The notes under the pieces are model-generated. The model worked only from the letters and a program-made list of their open reading frames with translations. It did no database searches and was not told where the DNA came from. The translations under genes were made by a program, and so were the position numbers. Positions 15,192-21,172 of a DNA stretch of 21,172 nt are shown here, one piece after another. Within the stretch, counting starts at the first letter, position 1, and each line of letters begins with the position of its first letter. The DNA is from Planctomycetia bacterium. Lineage in GTDB: Bacteria > Planctomycetota > UBA1135 > GCA-002686595. The stretch is taken from NCBI GenBank assembly GCA_005778045.1, contig SXKQ01000042.1, forward strand, positions 1 to 21,172, read 5' to 3'.

Positions 15192-15875
15192 TCAGCGCAC
15201 GATGCGGACCTCGTCGAGTGACTTGCGCGAGATGTCCGGGACGGCGCAGTTCTCGGCAGGGTATCCGACGGGAATCATCATGAAACTGCGCTCGTTGTGC
15301 GGCCGCTGCAGAAGACGCGCGAGGAACTCCATCGGCGCGGGCGTGTGCGTCAGCGCCACGAGCCCCGCGTGGTGCAGGGCTGCGAGCAGGAAACCCACGG
15401 CGATGCCGACGGACTCCTGCGTGTAGTAGTGCGAAACGCGGCGGTCGCCCTCGACGCCGTGGACCTGGCGGAACACGACGATCACCGCGGGCGCTTCCTC
15501 GACGTAGGGCTTTTCCCACGTCGTCCCGAGCGGCTGCAGGTCCTCGCGCCATGTCTGCGTGATGCGTTCGTCGTAGAAGCGCCGCTCCTCTTGCTCCACG
15601 GCATGCCGCAGGAGCTGGCGTGTCGCCGGATCGCGCACCACCACGAAGGTCCAAGGCTGCTTGTTCGCTCCCGACGGGGCACTCGCGGCGGCCGCGATGC
15701 ACTCGTCGAGCACGCCTTCGGGGATGGGATCCCGCGAGAAGTGGCGCACGCTGCGCCGCGTGGCGAGCGAGACGCGGAAGGCGCGCGCTCGCTGGAGGGA
15801 ATCCTCGGGACTGCAGCGAACGTGCTGCACGGCAACAAACCCGGAACGCGAGGAGGGCGGCACCGAAGGCGACAT
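15192..15875 (-). CDS. Nitroreductase-fold flavoprotein resembling iodotyrosine deiodinase
   Basis: A 227-residue protein from ATG 15875; 14 more residues are open up to GTG 15917. It has the FMN-binding start TRRSVRHFS, APSGANKQPWTFVVV, and the end SFMMIPVGYPAENCAVPDISRKSLDEV. This closely follows animal iodotyrosine deiodinase, not generic nitroreductases. The active-site lid is kept: EERRFY gives a Glu and a Tyr four apart, and Lys follows 21 residues after the Tyr (TWEKPY), the same spacing as human Glu157, Tyr161 and Lys182, which grip the halotyrosine zwitterion. It may reductively dehalogenate halotyrosines or a similar phenol using FMN. AGGAG lies just upstream of ATG 15875. It is divergent from the toroid gene. 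Confidence 0.88.
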   Translation of the reverse strand: MSPSVPPSSRSGFVAVQHVRCSPEDSLQRARAFRVSLATRRSVRHFSRDPIPEGVLDECIAAAASAPSGANKQPWTFVVVRDPATRQLLRHAVEQEERRFYDERITQTWREDLQPLGTTWEKPYVEEAPAVIVVFRQVHGVEGDRRVSHYYTQESVGIAVGFLLAALHHAGLVALTHTPAPMEFLARLLQRPHNERSFMMIPVGYPAENCAVPDISRKSLDEVRIVR

Positions 15876-15884
15876 CGTCTCCTG

Positions 15885-15890
15885 AGCGTA
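15885..15890 (-). promoter_or_regulatory. Possible -10 (TACGCT) for the deiodinase-like gene
   Basis: TACGCT on the minus strand lies 9 nt before ATG 15875. CAGGAG stands between them, so this start could be served by a Shine-Dalgarno instead. The same hexamer precedes the Nudix gene. Confidence 0.25.
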
Positions 15891-15971
15891 CAAGTTGAAC
15901 CGAAACACGTGGTGCACGTTGAAACTGGTGCCGTCGGGTAGTTACGAATCTTCATCGCAACCTCCCGGATC

Positions 15972-15975
15972 GGAG
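15972..15975 (+). promoter_or_regulatory. Shine-Dalgarno GGAG for the toroid-protein gene
   Basis: GGAG lies 7 nt before the ATG at 15983 and supports that start, from which a signal peptide follows at once. Confidence 0.6.
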
Positions 15976-15982
15976 TCTCCAC

Positions 15983-17767
15983 ATGACGAGCTGTCCCGCC
16001 CTCCATCGACTCGCCTTGGCCCTCGCGCTGGCGACTGGCGCTCTCTGGCCGGCGTCCGCCCGGGCGCAGTCCCCCGGGGCTCCCTCCGCGGCCGCGGCCG
16101 AGGAGCTGAACCTCGCCGATCCGATCCGCGCCGGAGTGCGCTGGCTGCGCACGCGGCAGGACCCCGTGACGGGCGCCTACGGCGACCTCCCCACCACCGC
16201 ACTGGTGTTGCGAGCCTACGCGACCTGCCCGGATCGCTACCGGTCCGTGGATGGGCCGTTCGTTCGGCGCGGAATCGAGTTCTTGCTCTCCAAGCAGGGC
16301 GCCGATGGGCTGTTCAGCGAGAGCGAAGGAGCCGCCGTCGAGCAGCGCCGCGCGCAGACGCGCGTGGTGCTCGAGGCCCTCGTCGCGCTCGGCGATCCGG
16401 GCTCCAAGGCCGCGCTGGGCAAGGCGCTCGCTGCGCTCGGAGGCGAGGCTCCGATGAGCCGCGACCCCCGCATTCCCGCGGAACCGACGCTCAAGGACCT
16501 GCGGCGCATCGCGCAGCAGATCCTCGCGGACCAGACCGCGCCCGGTCGCTGGGAACGGGAGCCCTCGCTGGGCGTGCTGATGACCGCCTCCAGCGTCCTG
16601 ACGCTCTCGGAGCTCGACCGACTCATGCAGCGCGCGAGCCCCTCGGCCGCGCCCAAGCCGAACCTTGCCGCGCTGCCGAGCTTCGCCCCGGCGGAGCGCG
16701 AGTCGGCGCTCGCCGCCCTGCGCCGCGGCGCAGAGTTTCTCGCGGCCGTCGGCCCCGACGGACGTTTCGGTGCTCCCGGACGTCCCGACTCCGGCCTCAC
16801 GTCCATGGTCCTCGCGGCCCTGCAAGGCGTGCCGGCCCCGCGCCCCGCATCGCTGCAGCGCTGCATCGACTCAGGCCTCGAGTGGATCGCCTCGTTCCAG
16901 AAGCCCGACGGGTCGATCCACGACGGGAAGCTCGCCAACTACAACACCGCGGCCGCGATCCTCGCGCTCACGCGCTCGAAGGACCCGCGTTGGAACGAGG
17001 CGGTGAAGAAGGCGCAGGCCTTCCTTGTGAACCTCCAGCTCGACGACGGCGAGGGCTACAGCGAGGGCGACCTCTACTACGGCGGCATCGGCTACGGCTC
17101 CACGGAGCGGCCCGACCTCTCGAACCTGCAGATGGCGCTCGAGGCCCTCGCGGCCTCGGGGCTCGAGCCCAATGCGCCGACCTACAAGAAGGCGCTCAAG
17201 TTCCTCGAGCGCTGCCAGAACCGCTCGGAGTCGAGCGACGTGCGCATTCAGGACGGCGACGTGCTCGTGCGCGCCGGCAACGACGGCGGCTCGGCCTATG
17301 CGCCCGGCGACTCGAAGGCCGGCTTCGAGGAGCTCGAGGGCGGGGTCAAGGTGCCGCGCTCCTACGGCTCGATGACCTACGCGCTGCTGAAGAGCCTGCT
17401 GCACTCGGGGATCGCGAAGGATGACCCGCGCGTCACCGCGGCGGTCGCGTGGGTGCAGAAGAACTACACGCTCGACGTCAACCCGGGCTTCCCGCCGGGG
17501 CGCGATCCGACCGCGCCCTACCAAGGCCTGTTCTACTATTTCCACACCATGGCGCAGGCGCTGTCCCTCGTCGGGGTCGAGGAGCTCGTCGACGGCAGCG
17601 GCCGCGCCCATGGGTGGCGCCGTGAGCTGTGCGGCCGCGTCGTCTCGATGCAGAGCAAGATCGACGGCTCGTGGACCAACGCCAACAGCCCGCGCTGGAT
17701 GGAAGGCAACCCGCTGCTCGGCACGGCCTACGCGCTGCTGACGCTCGACGCCGCGCTGCCTCGCTAG
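15983..17767 (+). CDS. Secreted prenyltransferase/squalene-cyclase-repeat (alpha/alpha-toroid) protein
   Basis: A 594-residue protein with a signal peptide (LALALALATGALWPASARAQ, cleaved near residue 29). The mature chain is a series of about seven helical repeats with squalene-cyclase-like QxxDG turns: TRQDPVTGAYGDL, SKQGADGLFSE, AVGPDGRFGAPG, SFQKPDGSIHDG, NLQLDDGEGYSEGD, PRSYGSMTYALLKSLL and MQSKIDGSWTNAN. The DxDD acid of true squalene-hopene cyclases is absent, so cyclase activity is unlikely. The segment with YTLDVNPG and GLFYYFHTMAQAL resembles a family frequent in Planctomycetes, where many copies are exported; their function is unknown, perhaps binding or scaffolding. It is followed after 20 bp by the FAH gene, which appears to have its own promoter element. 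Confidence 0.87.
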   Translation: MTSCPALHRLALALALATGALWPASARAQSPGAPSAAAAEELNLADPIRAGVRWLRTRQDPVTGAYGDLPTTALVLRAYATCPDRYRSVDGPFVRRGIEFLLSKQGADGLFSESEGAAVEQRRAQTRVVLEALVALGDPGSKAALGKALAALGGEAPMSRDPRIPAEPTLKDLRRIAQQILADQTAPGRWEREPSLGVLMTASSVLTLSELDRLMQRASPSAAPKPNLAALPSFAPAERESALAALRRGAEFLAAVGPDGRFGAPGRPDSGLTSMVLAALQGVPAPRPASLQRCIDSGLEWIASFQKPDGSIHDGKLANYNTAAAILALTRSKDPRWNEAVKKAQAFLVNLQLDDGEGYSEGDLYYGGIGYGSTERPDLSNLQMALEALAASGLEPNAPTYKKALKFLERCQNRSESSDVRIQDGDVLVRAGNDGGSAYAPGDSKAGFEELEGGVKVPRSYGSMTYALLKSLLHSGIAKDDPRVTAAVAWVQKNYTLDVNPGFPPGRDPTAPYQGLFYYFHTMAQALSLVGVEELVDGSGRAHGWRRELCGRVVSMQSKIDGSWTNANSPRWMEGNPLLGTAYALLTLDAALPR

Positions 17768-17775
17768 CTCCGCGC

Positions 17776-17781
17776 TAGATT
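17776..17781 (+). promoter_or_regulatory. Putative -10 (TAGATT) for the FAH-family gene
   Basis: GCTAGATTGCGCCT runs into the ATG at 17788, with 6 nt between hexamer and start. No Shine-Dalgarno is present, and the whole intergenic space is only 20 bp. Confidence 0.45.
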
Positions 17782-17787
17782 GCGCCT

Positions 17788-18681
17788 ATGCAGCGCATCT
17801 ACCGCACGGCGTCCGCGAACCAGGAGTCTGCCAGCCCCGAGCTCGTCCTCGAGGTCGATGGACGCTTGCTGGACCTGAGCGGCTGGCTGGCCGACGCCGC
17901 GCCGGGGGCACCGCGCACGTTGATCGAGCTCGCGGCTCACGGCTTCTTCGAGCGCGCGTCGCTCGAGAGTGCGCGCAAGCGCGGGCGCTGGCGCGAGCTC
18001 GCCCGACCGACACAGGTGCTCGTGCCCGTGGAGCCCGAGGGCGTGGGCAAGATCCTCGCCTTGGGCAAGAACTTCCGCGAGCACGCCGCCGAGTTTGGCG
18101 AAGCCGTGCCGGAAGAGCCGCTGTTCTTCAACAAGCTCCCGGAGACGCTGCGAGCCCACGGCGAGAGCGTGCGCGTGCCCGCGTGGTACGCCGCGCGCGT
18201 GGACCACGAGGCCGAGCTCGCGGTCGTGATCGGCAAGCAAGGCTGGGAGATCGACGAGGCGCGCGCCATGGAGCACGTCGCGGGCTATTCCGTCGCCAAC
18301 GACCTCACCGCGCGCACGCTGCAGAAGCAGGATCGCGAGCTCAAGTACCCGTGGTTCCGCGCCAAGAACCTCGAGGGTTTCTGCCCGCTCGGCCCCTGCT
18401 TTGTCCCGCGCGACGCGCTCGACATCGCGAACCTCGCCGTCACGGCCCGCGTGCGCCATCGCGACGGGACGCTCGAGGAGCGCCAGCGCGCGAGTACCCG
18501 CGACCTGATCGTCTCCGTGCCGCAGGCGCTCGCATGGCTCTCGCGCCACCTCACGCTGCGCGTGGGCGACATCGTGCTGATGGGCACGCCCGCGGGAGTC
18601 GGCCCGCTCGTCGACGGCGATGAGGTCACGTGCTCGGTCGAAGGCATCGGCGAGCTCTCGACGCCGATCGTGCGCGCCTAG
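17788..18681 (+). CDS. Fumarylacetoacetate hydrolase (FAH) family enzyme
   Basis: A 297-residue enzyme. The N-terminal 80 residues form the small domain. The catalytic FAH fold starts at GKILALGKNFREHAAEFGE. Metal ligands are seen in VDHEAELAVVIGK (two Glu) and AGYSVANDLTAR (Asp). Further hallmarks are the FNKLPETL lysine, NLEGFCPLGP, and GDIVLMGTPAGVGPL. The family cleaves C-C bonds in acylpyruvates or decarboxylates or isomerises related diketo acids, for example in tyrosine and aromatic degradation; the precise substrate is not clear. It follows the toroid gene by 20 bp. Its TAG stop shares a CTAG palindrome with the stop of the convergent Nudix gene, so the two genes overlap by four bases. 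No residue appears lost. Confidence 0.93.
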   Translation: MQRIYRTASANQESASPELVLEVDGRLLDLSGWLADAAPGAPRTLIELAAHGFFERASLESARKRGRWRELARPTQVLVPVEPEGVGKILALGKNFREHAAEFGEAVPEEPLFFNKLPETLRAHGESVRVPAWYAARVDHEAELAVVIGKQGWEIDEARAMEHVAGYSVANDLTARTLQKQDRELKYPWFRAKNLEGFCPLGPCFVPRDALDIANLAVTARVRHRDGTLEERQRASTRDLIVSVPQALAWLSRHLTLRVGDIVLMGTPAGVGPLVDGDEVTCSVEGIGELSTPIVRA

Positions 18682-19232
18682 AGCGCGGCCACGAGCGGCT
18701 GCAGCACGCGGTAGGTCATCCCCCACACGACGTCCTCGCCGAGCCGAAAGCACGGCATGGTGCGCCACTCTCCATGGTGAAACACCTCGGTCGTGCCCGT
18801 TGAGCGCGCGAGCACGTCGAGTCGCGCCCACACAACGCGGCTGACTTCCGGCCCCGGCGCCAGCCGCGGGCGCGTGTCGAGGCCGAACACGTAGGGCCGC
18901 ACCGCCATCGGGCGAATCACCGGTCGCAGGTCCTCGAGCATGCCGAGCGAGCGCGCGAGCCGCAGGTCGAAGCCGAGCTCCTCTTCGGTCTCGCGGATCG
19001 CGGTGTGCAGCAGATCGTGGTCCGCGTCTTCGCGATGCCCGCCCGGCAGGCCCATCTGGCCCGACCAGGGGTCCCCTTCGCGCTCGGCCCGCCGGATGAG
19101 CAGGACCTCGAGCCCAGCGGCTTCCGGCACGCATACGACCGCCACGGCAGCCTGACGAAGCCCGGCGTCAGGATCCGGAACAGCCTCGCGCGCGGAGAGC
19201 AGCCGCTGGAGCGAATCGAAGGCACGATGCAC
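18678..19232 (-). CDS. Nudix hydrolase, CoA pyrophosphatase type
   Basis: A 184-residue cytosolic enzyme. REGDPWSGQMGLPGG matches the CoA-Nudix (UPF0035-like) signature just before the Nudix box, and the box itself reads GGHREDADHDLLHTAIRETEEELGF. The REtEEELG core carries the metal-binding glutamates; Asp in place of the first Glu is usual in CoA pyrophosphatases. The family cleaves CoA and acyl-CoA to phosphopantetheine and 3',5'-ADP. The C-terminal part has the YVFGLD and WARLDVLA segments. There is no ATG; the start is GTG 19232, with TACGCT 7 nt upstream. Its last four bases overlap the FAH gene. A hairpin separates it from the secreted hypothetical gene upstream on this strand. Confidence 0.9.
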   Translation of the reverse strand: MHRAFDSLQRLLSAREAVPDPDAGLRQAAVAVVCVPEAAGLEVLLIRRAEREGDPWSGQMGLPGGHREDADHDLLHTAIRETEEELGFDLRLARSLGMLEDLRPVIRPMAVRPYVFGLDTRPRLAPGPEVSRVVWARLDVLARSTGTTEVFHHGEWRTMPCFRLGEDVVWGMTYRVLQPLVAAL

Positions 19233-19239
19233 GCACGGG

Positions 19240-19245
19240 AGCGTA
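19240..19245 (-). promoter_or_regulatory. Possible -10 (TACGCT) for the Nudix gene
   Basis: TACGCT ends 7 nt before GTG 19232, with no Shine-Dalgarno. The spacing matches the other short-spaced hexamers. It directly follows a hairpin. Confidence 0.33.
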
Positions 19246-19248
19246 CCG

Positions 19249-19285
19249 CAGCCGCGGCACCACCACAGGGGCGGTACCGCGGCTG
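19249..19285 (-). terminator. Hairpin after the secreted hypothetical gene, possible terminator
   Basis: CAGCCGCGG (19249-19257) and CCGCGGCTG (19277-19285) form a perfect 9-bp stem around 19 nt. On the minus strand it begins 42 nt after the hypothetical gene's stop and ends just before the Nudix -10 candidate. No T-run follows. The arm-to-loop edge also contains the self-complementary GCGGTACCGC. Confidence 0.4.
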
Positions 19286-19327
19286 GAGGGAGTCGGCAGG
19301 GCTGCGAACCCGGGCCGAGCCCGAGCG

Positions 19328-19972
19328 CTACTCGAGGAAGCGCAGGGTGGCGCGCAGGATCCCGCCGCGAGCGACCGGCCGCTTCTCGACCGTGCCGACC
19401 CCAGGCGCCGCCGCGCGTTCCCGGGCGACCGGTTCTCCGGCACTCATTCCGCCGGGGCAGTATCCGAAGGCCTCGAGCGGCTCCGCGTCGAGCTTCGGCA
19501 GCACGACCGCGACGGCGCCCGGGCTCGTCCCGACGCTCGCGGGCTCGACCTGCAGCGTCAGCAGCACTCCGGAGAGCTCACCGACCTTGACCTCGGCCGA
19601 GAGACCGAGGAAGCCGAGGTCGAGCAGGACGTCCGCGCTGAAGTACAGCTGGCCGTCGATGCCGCGCGAGTAGGCACCCGCGAGCTTGTACTCGAGCGCG
19701 GGCAGCAATTCGGGACTCGCGCTCGCTTGGGCGAGTTCGCCACCGAGCAGGCCACCCTCGGCAGAGCCGCGCAGCTGCGCGCGCAGGGCGTGGGTGACGG
19801 AGCCCTTGGCACCCTCGACCTCACCGCGCAGGACGACCGACGTCGCGCTGTTCGCCGCCCACATGCCGGCGACCGGGGAGCCCACGTCGCGAGACGCGGC
19901 GGTGGCCAGGGTCGGCAAGGAGGCGAGGAGCACGGGGGCGAGGATCGAACGCAGTTTCAGGGCGAGGAACAT
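19328..19972 (-). CDS. Secreted protein of unknown function
   Basis: A 214-residue protein with a clear signal peptide (LALKLRSILAPVLLASLPTLATA, then ASRDV). The mature chain is rich in Ala, Gly, Val and Leu with alternating patterns such as VVLRGEVEGAKGSV, YKLAGAYSRGIDGQLYFSADVLLDLG and LSAEVKVGELSGVLLTLQV. This suggests a beta-sandwich or barrel. It has one Cys (GYCPGG). I recognise no family. It lies between the SDR and Nudix genes on the same strand. GGAG (19980-19983) sits 7 nt before the ATG and supports the start. The 142-bp region upstream, to 20114, contains a TTGACT hexamer on the minus strand (20051-20056) without a convincing -10, and an A-tract at 20088-20094. Confidence 0.72.
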   Translation of the reverse strand: MFLALKLRSILAPVLLASLPTLATAASRDVGSPVAGMWAANSATSVVLRGEVEGAKGSVTHALRAQLRGSAEGGLLGGELAQASASPELLPALEYKLAGAYSRGIDGQLYFSADVLLDLGFLGLSAEVKVGELSGVLLTLQVEPASVGTSPGAVAVVLPKLDAEPLEAFGYCPGGMSAGEPVARERAAAPGVGTVEKRPVARGGILRATLRFLE

Positions 19973-19979
19973 CGGAATT

Positions 19980-19983
19980 CTCC
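19980..19983 (-). promoter_or_regulatory. Shine-Dalgarno GGAG for the secreted hypothetical gene
   Basis: GGAG on the minus strand lies 7 nt before the ATG at 19972, with AAAGGAG a little further upstream. The gene therefore has a real leader, unlike the TANNNT-preceded genes. Confidence 0.6.
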
Positions 19984-20114
19984 GTCACGCGTTTCTCCTT
20001 TCGCGCGCCAGCGTCCTTCCAGGGCGCTGCCGCTCGCGAACGACGGAGCAAGTCAAGTCCCGCCGCGAACCGGTCGCTCGCCGCGAATTTTTTTCCGACC
20101 GCTCCGCGCCGCGG

Positions 20115-20843
20115 CTACAGCAGCCAGCCGCCGGCGACTTCGAGCACCGTGCCGGTCACATAGCTCGAGCTCGAGGAGCACAGGAACGCGACCGCGTCCG
20201 CCACCTCGCGCGGCTCGCCGGGCCTCCCCATCGGCACGCGCTGCCAAAGACTCGGATCGAGCGTGTCCGCGGAGGCGTGCTCGTGCGGCACCACTCCGGG
20301 CGCGACCACGTTGACCCGCACGCCGTGCGGCGCCTCCTCGAGGGCCCACGAGCGCGCGAGGACGACCAGCGCCGACTTCGCCGCGACGTAGGCCGCAGCC
20401 TCGCGGCGCGCGCGCGTCGTCTCGACTCCCGCGCAGCCGAACAGCACGACGCTGCCGCGCGCGGAGCGCAGGGCCGCACGCGTCGCCTCGATGCCGAGGA
20501 ACGCGCTCTCGACGTTGTTGGACAGCAAGCGACGCAGGTTCGCGGCGCCCGTGGCGTGCAACGGAGCCCGGACATACTCGCCCACGGCATGCACGAGGTG
20601 GTCGATGCGTCCGTCGCTCGCGAGCACGGCGTCCACGACGCGCTTCCAGTCCTCCGCGCGCTCGAGATCGGCCGCGTGCACGCAACCGGGAAACTCGCGC
20701 TCAAGCGCCTCGCTCTCCGGCGTGGGCGAGCGGTACGTCGCGTGCACGCGCGCGCCCTCCGAAGCGAGGCGTCGAGCGCAGGCGAGTCCGAGCCCGCGTG
20801 CACTGCCGGTCACGAGCGCCACGCGCGAGGCCGCAGTTTCCAT
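20115..20843 (-). CDS. Short-chain dehydrogenase/reductase (SDR) with atypical catalytic Ser site
   Basis: A 242-residue Rossmann oxidoreductase from ATG 20843; an ATG nine codons earlier (20870) is also open. The cofactor loop is TGSARGLG, followed by ATYRSPTPE after beta-2, which suggests NADP(H). Asn of SNNVESAF and YVAAK (Tyr and Lys of the active site) are present. Where classical SDRs have I(S)S before the catalytic Tyr, this one reads VVLFGCAGVE, so the usual Ser is replaced by Cys or Gly. The end, VTGTVLEVAGGWLL, is typical FabG-like. The substrate is unknown; some SDR subgroups with FG-AG motifs do not use the standard Ser. The start at 20843 is preferred because TAGAGT lies 7 nt before it. 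It is 54 bp downstream of the signal peptidase gene. Confidence 0.88.
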   Translation of the reverse strand: METAASRVALVTGSARGLGLACARRLASEGARVHATYRSPTPESEALEREFPGCVHAADLERAEDWKRVVDAVLASDGRIDHLVHAVGEYVRAPLHATGAANLRRLLSNNVESAFLGIEATRAALRSARGSVVLFGCAGVETTRARREAAAYVAAKSALVVLARSWALEEAPHGVRVNVVAPGVVPHEHASADTLDPSLWQRVPMGRPGEPREVADAVAFLCSSSSSYVTGTVLEVAGGWLL

Positions 20844-20850
20844 GGCCAAG

Positions 20851-20856
20851 ACTCTA
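20851..20856 (-). promoter_or_regulatory. Putative -10 (TAGAGT) for the SDR gene
   Basis: TCTAGAGTCTTGGCC precedes the ATG at 20843 with 7 nt between. It is the same hexamer as before the kinase gene. No Shine-Dalgarno is present. Using the alternative ATG at 20870 would place this element inside the gene. Confidence 0.42.
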
Positions 20857-20897
20857 GAAGAGAGGCCCAATCCAGAGAAGCCCGCGCGCGGCCAGGC

Positions 20898-21172
20898 TCA
20901 CCGACGATCGATCGAGCCGAGCCGCTCCGGCGGCCAGATGCGCACTTCGACGCGACCGCGGATGTAGTCCTGCGGCACGAGCCCGAAGTCGCGGGAATCG
21001 CACGAGCGCGGACGATTGTCGCCGAGCACGAAGTAGTGCGCCGGCCTGACGTGCACGCGCACGCGCGCGTCGGGATCGGTCTGCGTGACGTAGGGTTCCT
21101 CGAAGCGCTGGCCGTTGACCCACACCTCGCCACCCTCGAGCACCACGTCATCCCCCGGCACGCCGATCACGC
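20898..21172 (-). CDS. lepB: Signal peptidase I, C-terminal part (5' truncated by window)
   Basis: The frame runs off the right edge; about 91 residues are visible, from RVIGVPGDD to the TGA. VIGVPGDDVVLEGGEVWVNGQ is the conserved box following the catalytic Lys, which would be the next residue or so outside the window. YFVLGDNRPRSCDSRDFGLVP is the box E signature (GDNRxxSxDSRxxG), and the chain ends with YIRGRVEVRIWPPERL. The enzyme cleaves signal peptides of exported proteins at the outer face of the inner membrane. It would process several exported proteins encoded here, such as the metallopeptidase and the toroid protein. No C-terminal membrane helix follows, as expected for the family. 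It reads toward the SDR gene. Confidence 0.93.
   Translation of the reverse strand, partial: VIGVPGDDVVLEGGEVWVNGQRFEEPYVTQTDPDARVRVHVRPAHYFVLGDNRPRSCDSRDFGLVPQDYIRGRVEVRIWPPERLGSIDRR

Noticed and set aside
18678..19232. Nudix box with Asp in place of the first Glu as a defect
   Set aside because: CoA-pyrophosphatase Nudix proteins commonly have Asp there; the core REtEEELG is intact.
20088..20094. Run of seven T on the plus strand as a terminator tail
   Set aside because: No plus-strand gene ends here; on the minus strand, where the genes lie, it is an A-run. Only a 6-bp inverted repeat (CGGTCG/CGACCG) flanks it.

Overview
The window is about 21 kb of GC-rich, gene-dense chromosomal DNA. 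It holds 23 protein-coding genes, two of them cut by the window edges, and no recognisable RNA gene, insertion sequence, CRISPR array, integrase or plasmid function. Lipid A synthesis (an LpxB-like protein) points to a Gram-negative envelope. Several gene types are typical of Planctomycetota: a secreted squalene-cyclase-repeat protein, a DUF1570-like metallopeptidase, a large protein of carboxypeptidase-regulatory-like domains, and ECF sigma factors. I infer a high-GC planctomycete or near relative; this is family resemblance, not proof. Of the 23 stop codons, 15 are TGA, 8 are TAG and none is TAA.

Layout. (1) 1-2442, plus: chaperone block, the groEL 3' end, dnaJ, grpE and an FmdB-type zinc ribbon. 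dnaJ carries an in-frame amber codon in its J domain and has HPA instead of HPD. (2) 2452-6434, minus: a Cof-type HAD phosphatase and a 1029-residue membrane-anchored protein of Ig-like domains with a perfect four-copy 15-bp repeat. (3) 6652-9041, plus: a secreted zinc metallopeptidase and a putative lipoprotein. (4) 9020-11583: a RIO/WaaP-like kinase (minus) divergent from an ABC-2 ATPase/permease pair (plus). The ATPase lacks the Walker A lysine. (5) 11591-15176: a membrane TPR protein (minus) divergent from a tightly overlapped operon of lpxB-like gene, ECF sigma factor, membrane anti-sigma candidate and YbjQ/UPF0145 protein. (6) 15192-18681: an iodotyrosine-deiodinase-like flavoprotein (minus), the secreted alpha/alpha-toroid protein and an FAH-family hydrolase (plus). 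(7) 18678-21172, minus: a CoA-type Nudix hydrolase, a secreted hypothetical protein, an SDR oxidoreductase and the C-terminal part of signal peptidase I.

No single new multi-gene defence or metabolic system is evident. The strongest unusual signals are these. First, key-residue lesions in dnaJ and the ABC ATPase. Second, a recurrent TANNNT (mostly TAGNNT) hexamer 6-10 nt before start codons that have no Shine-Dalgarno, which suggests widespread leaderless transcripts. Third, the coupling of an LpxB-like gene to an ECF sigma/anti-sigma pair.
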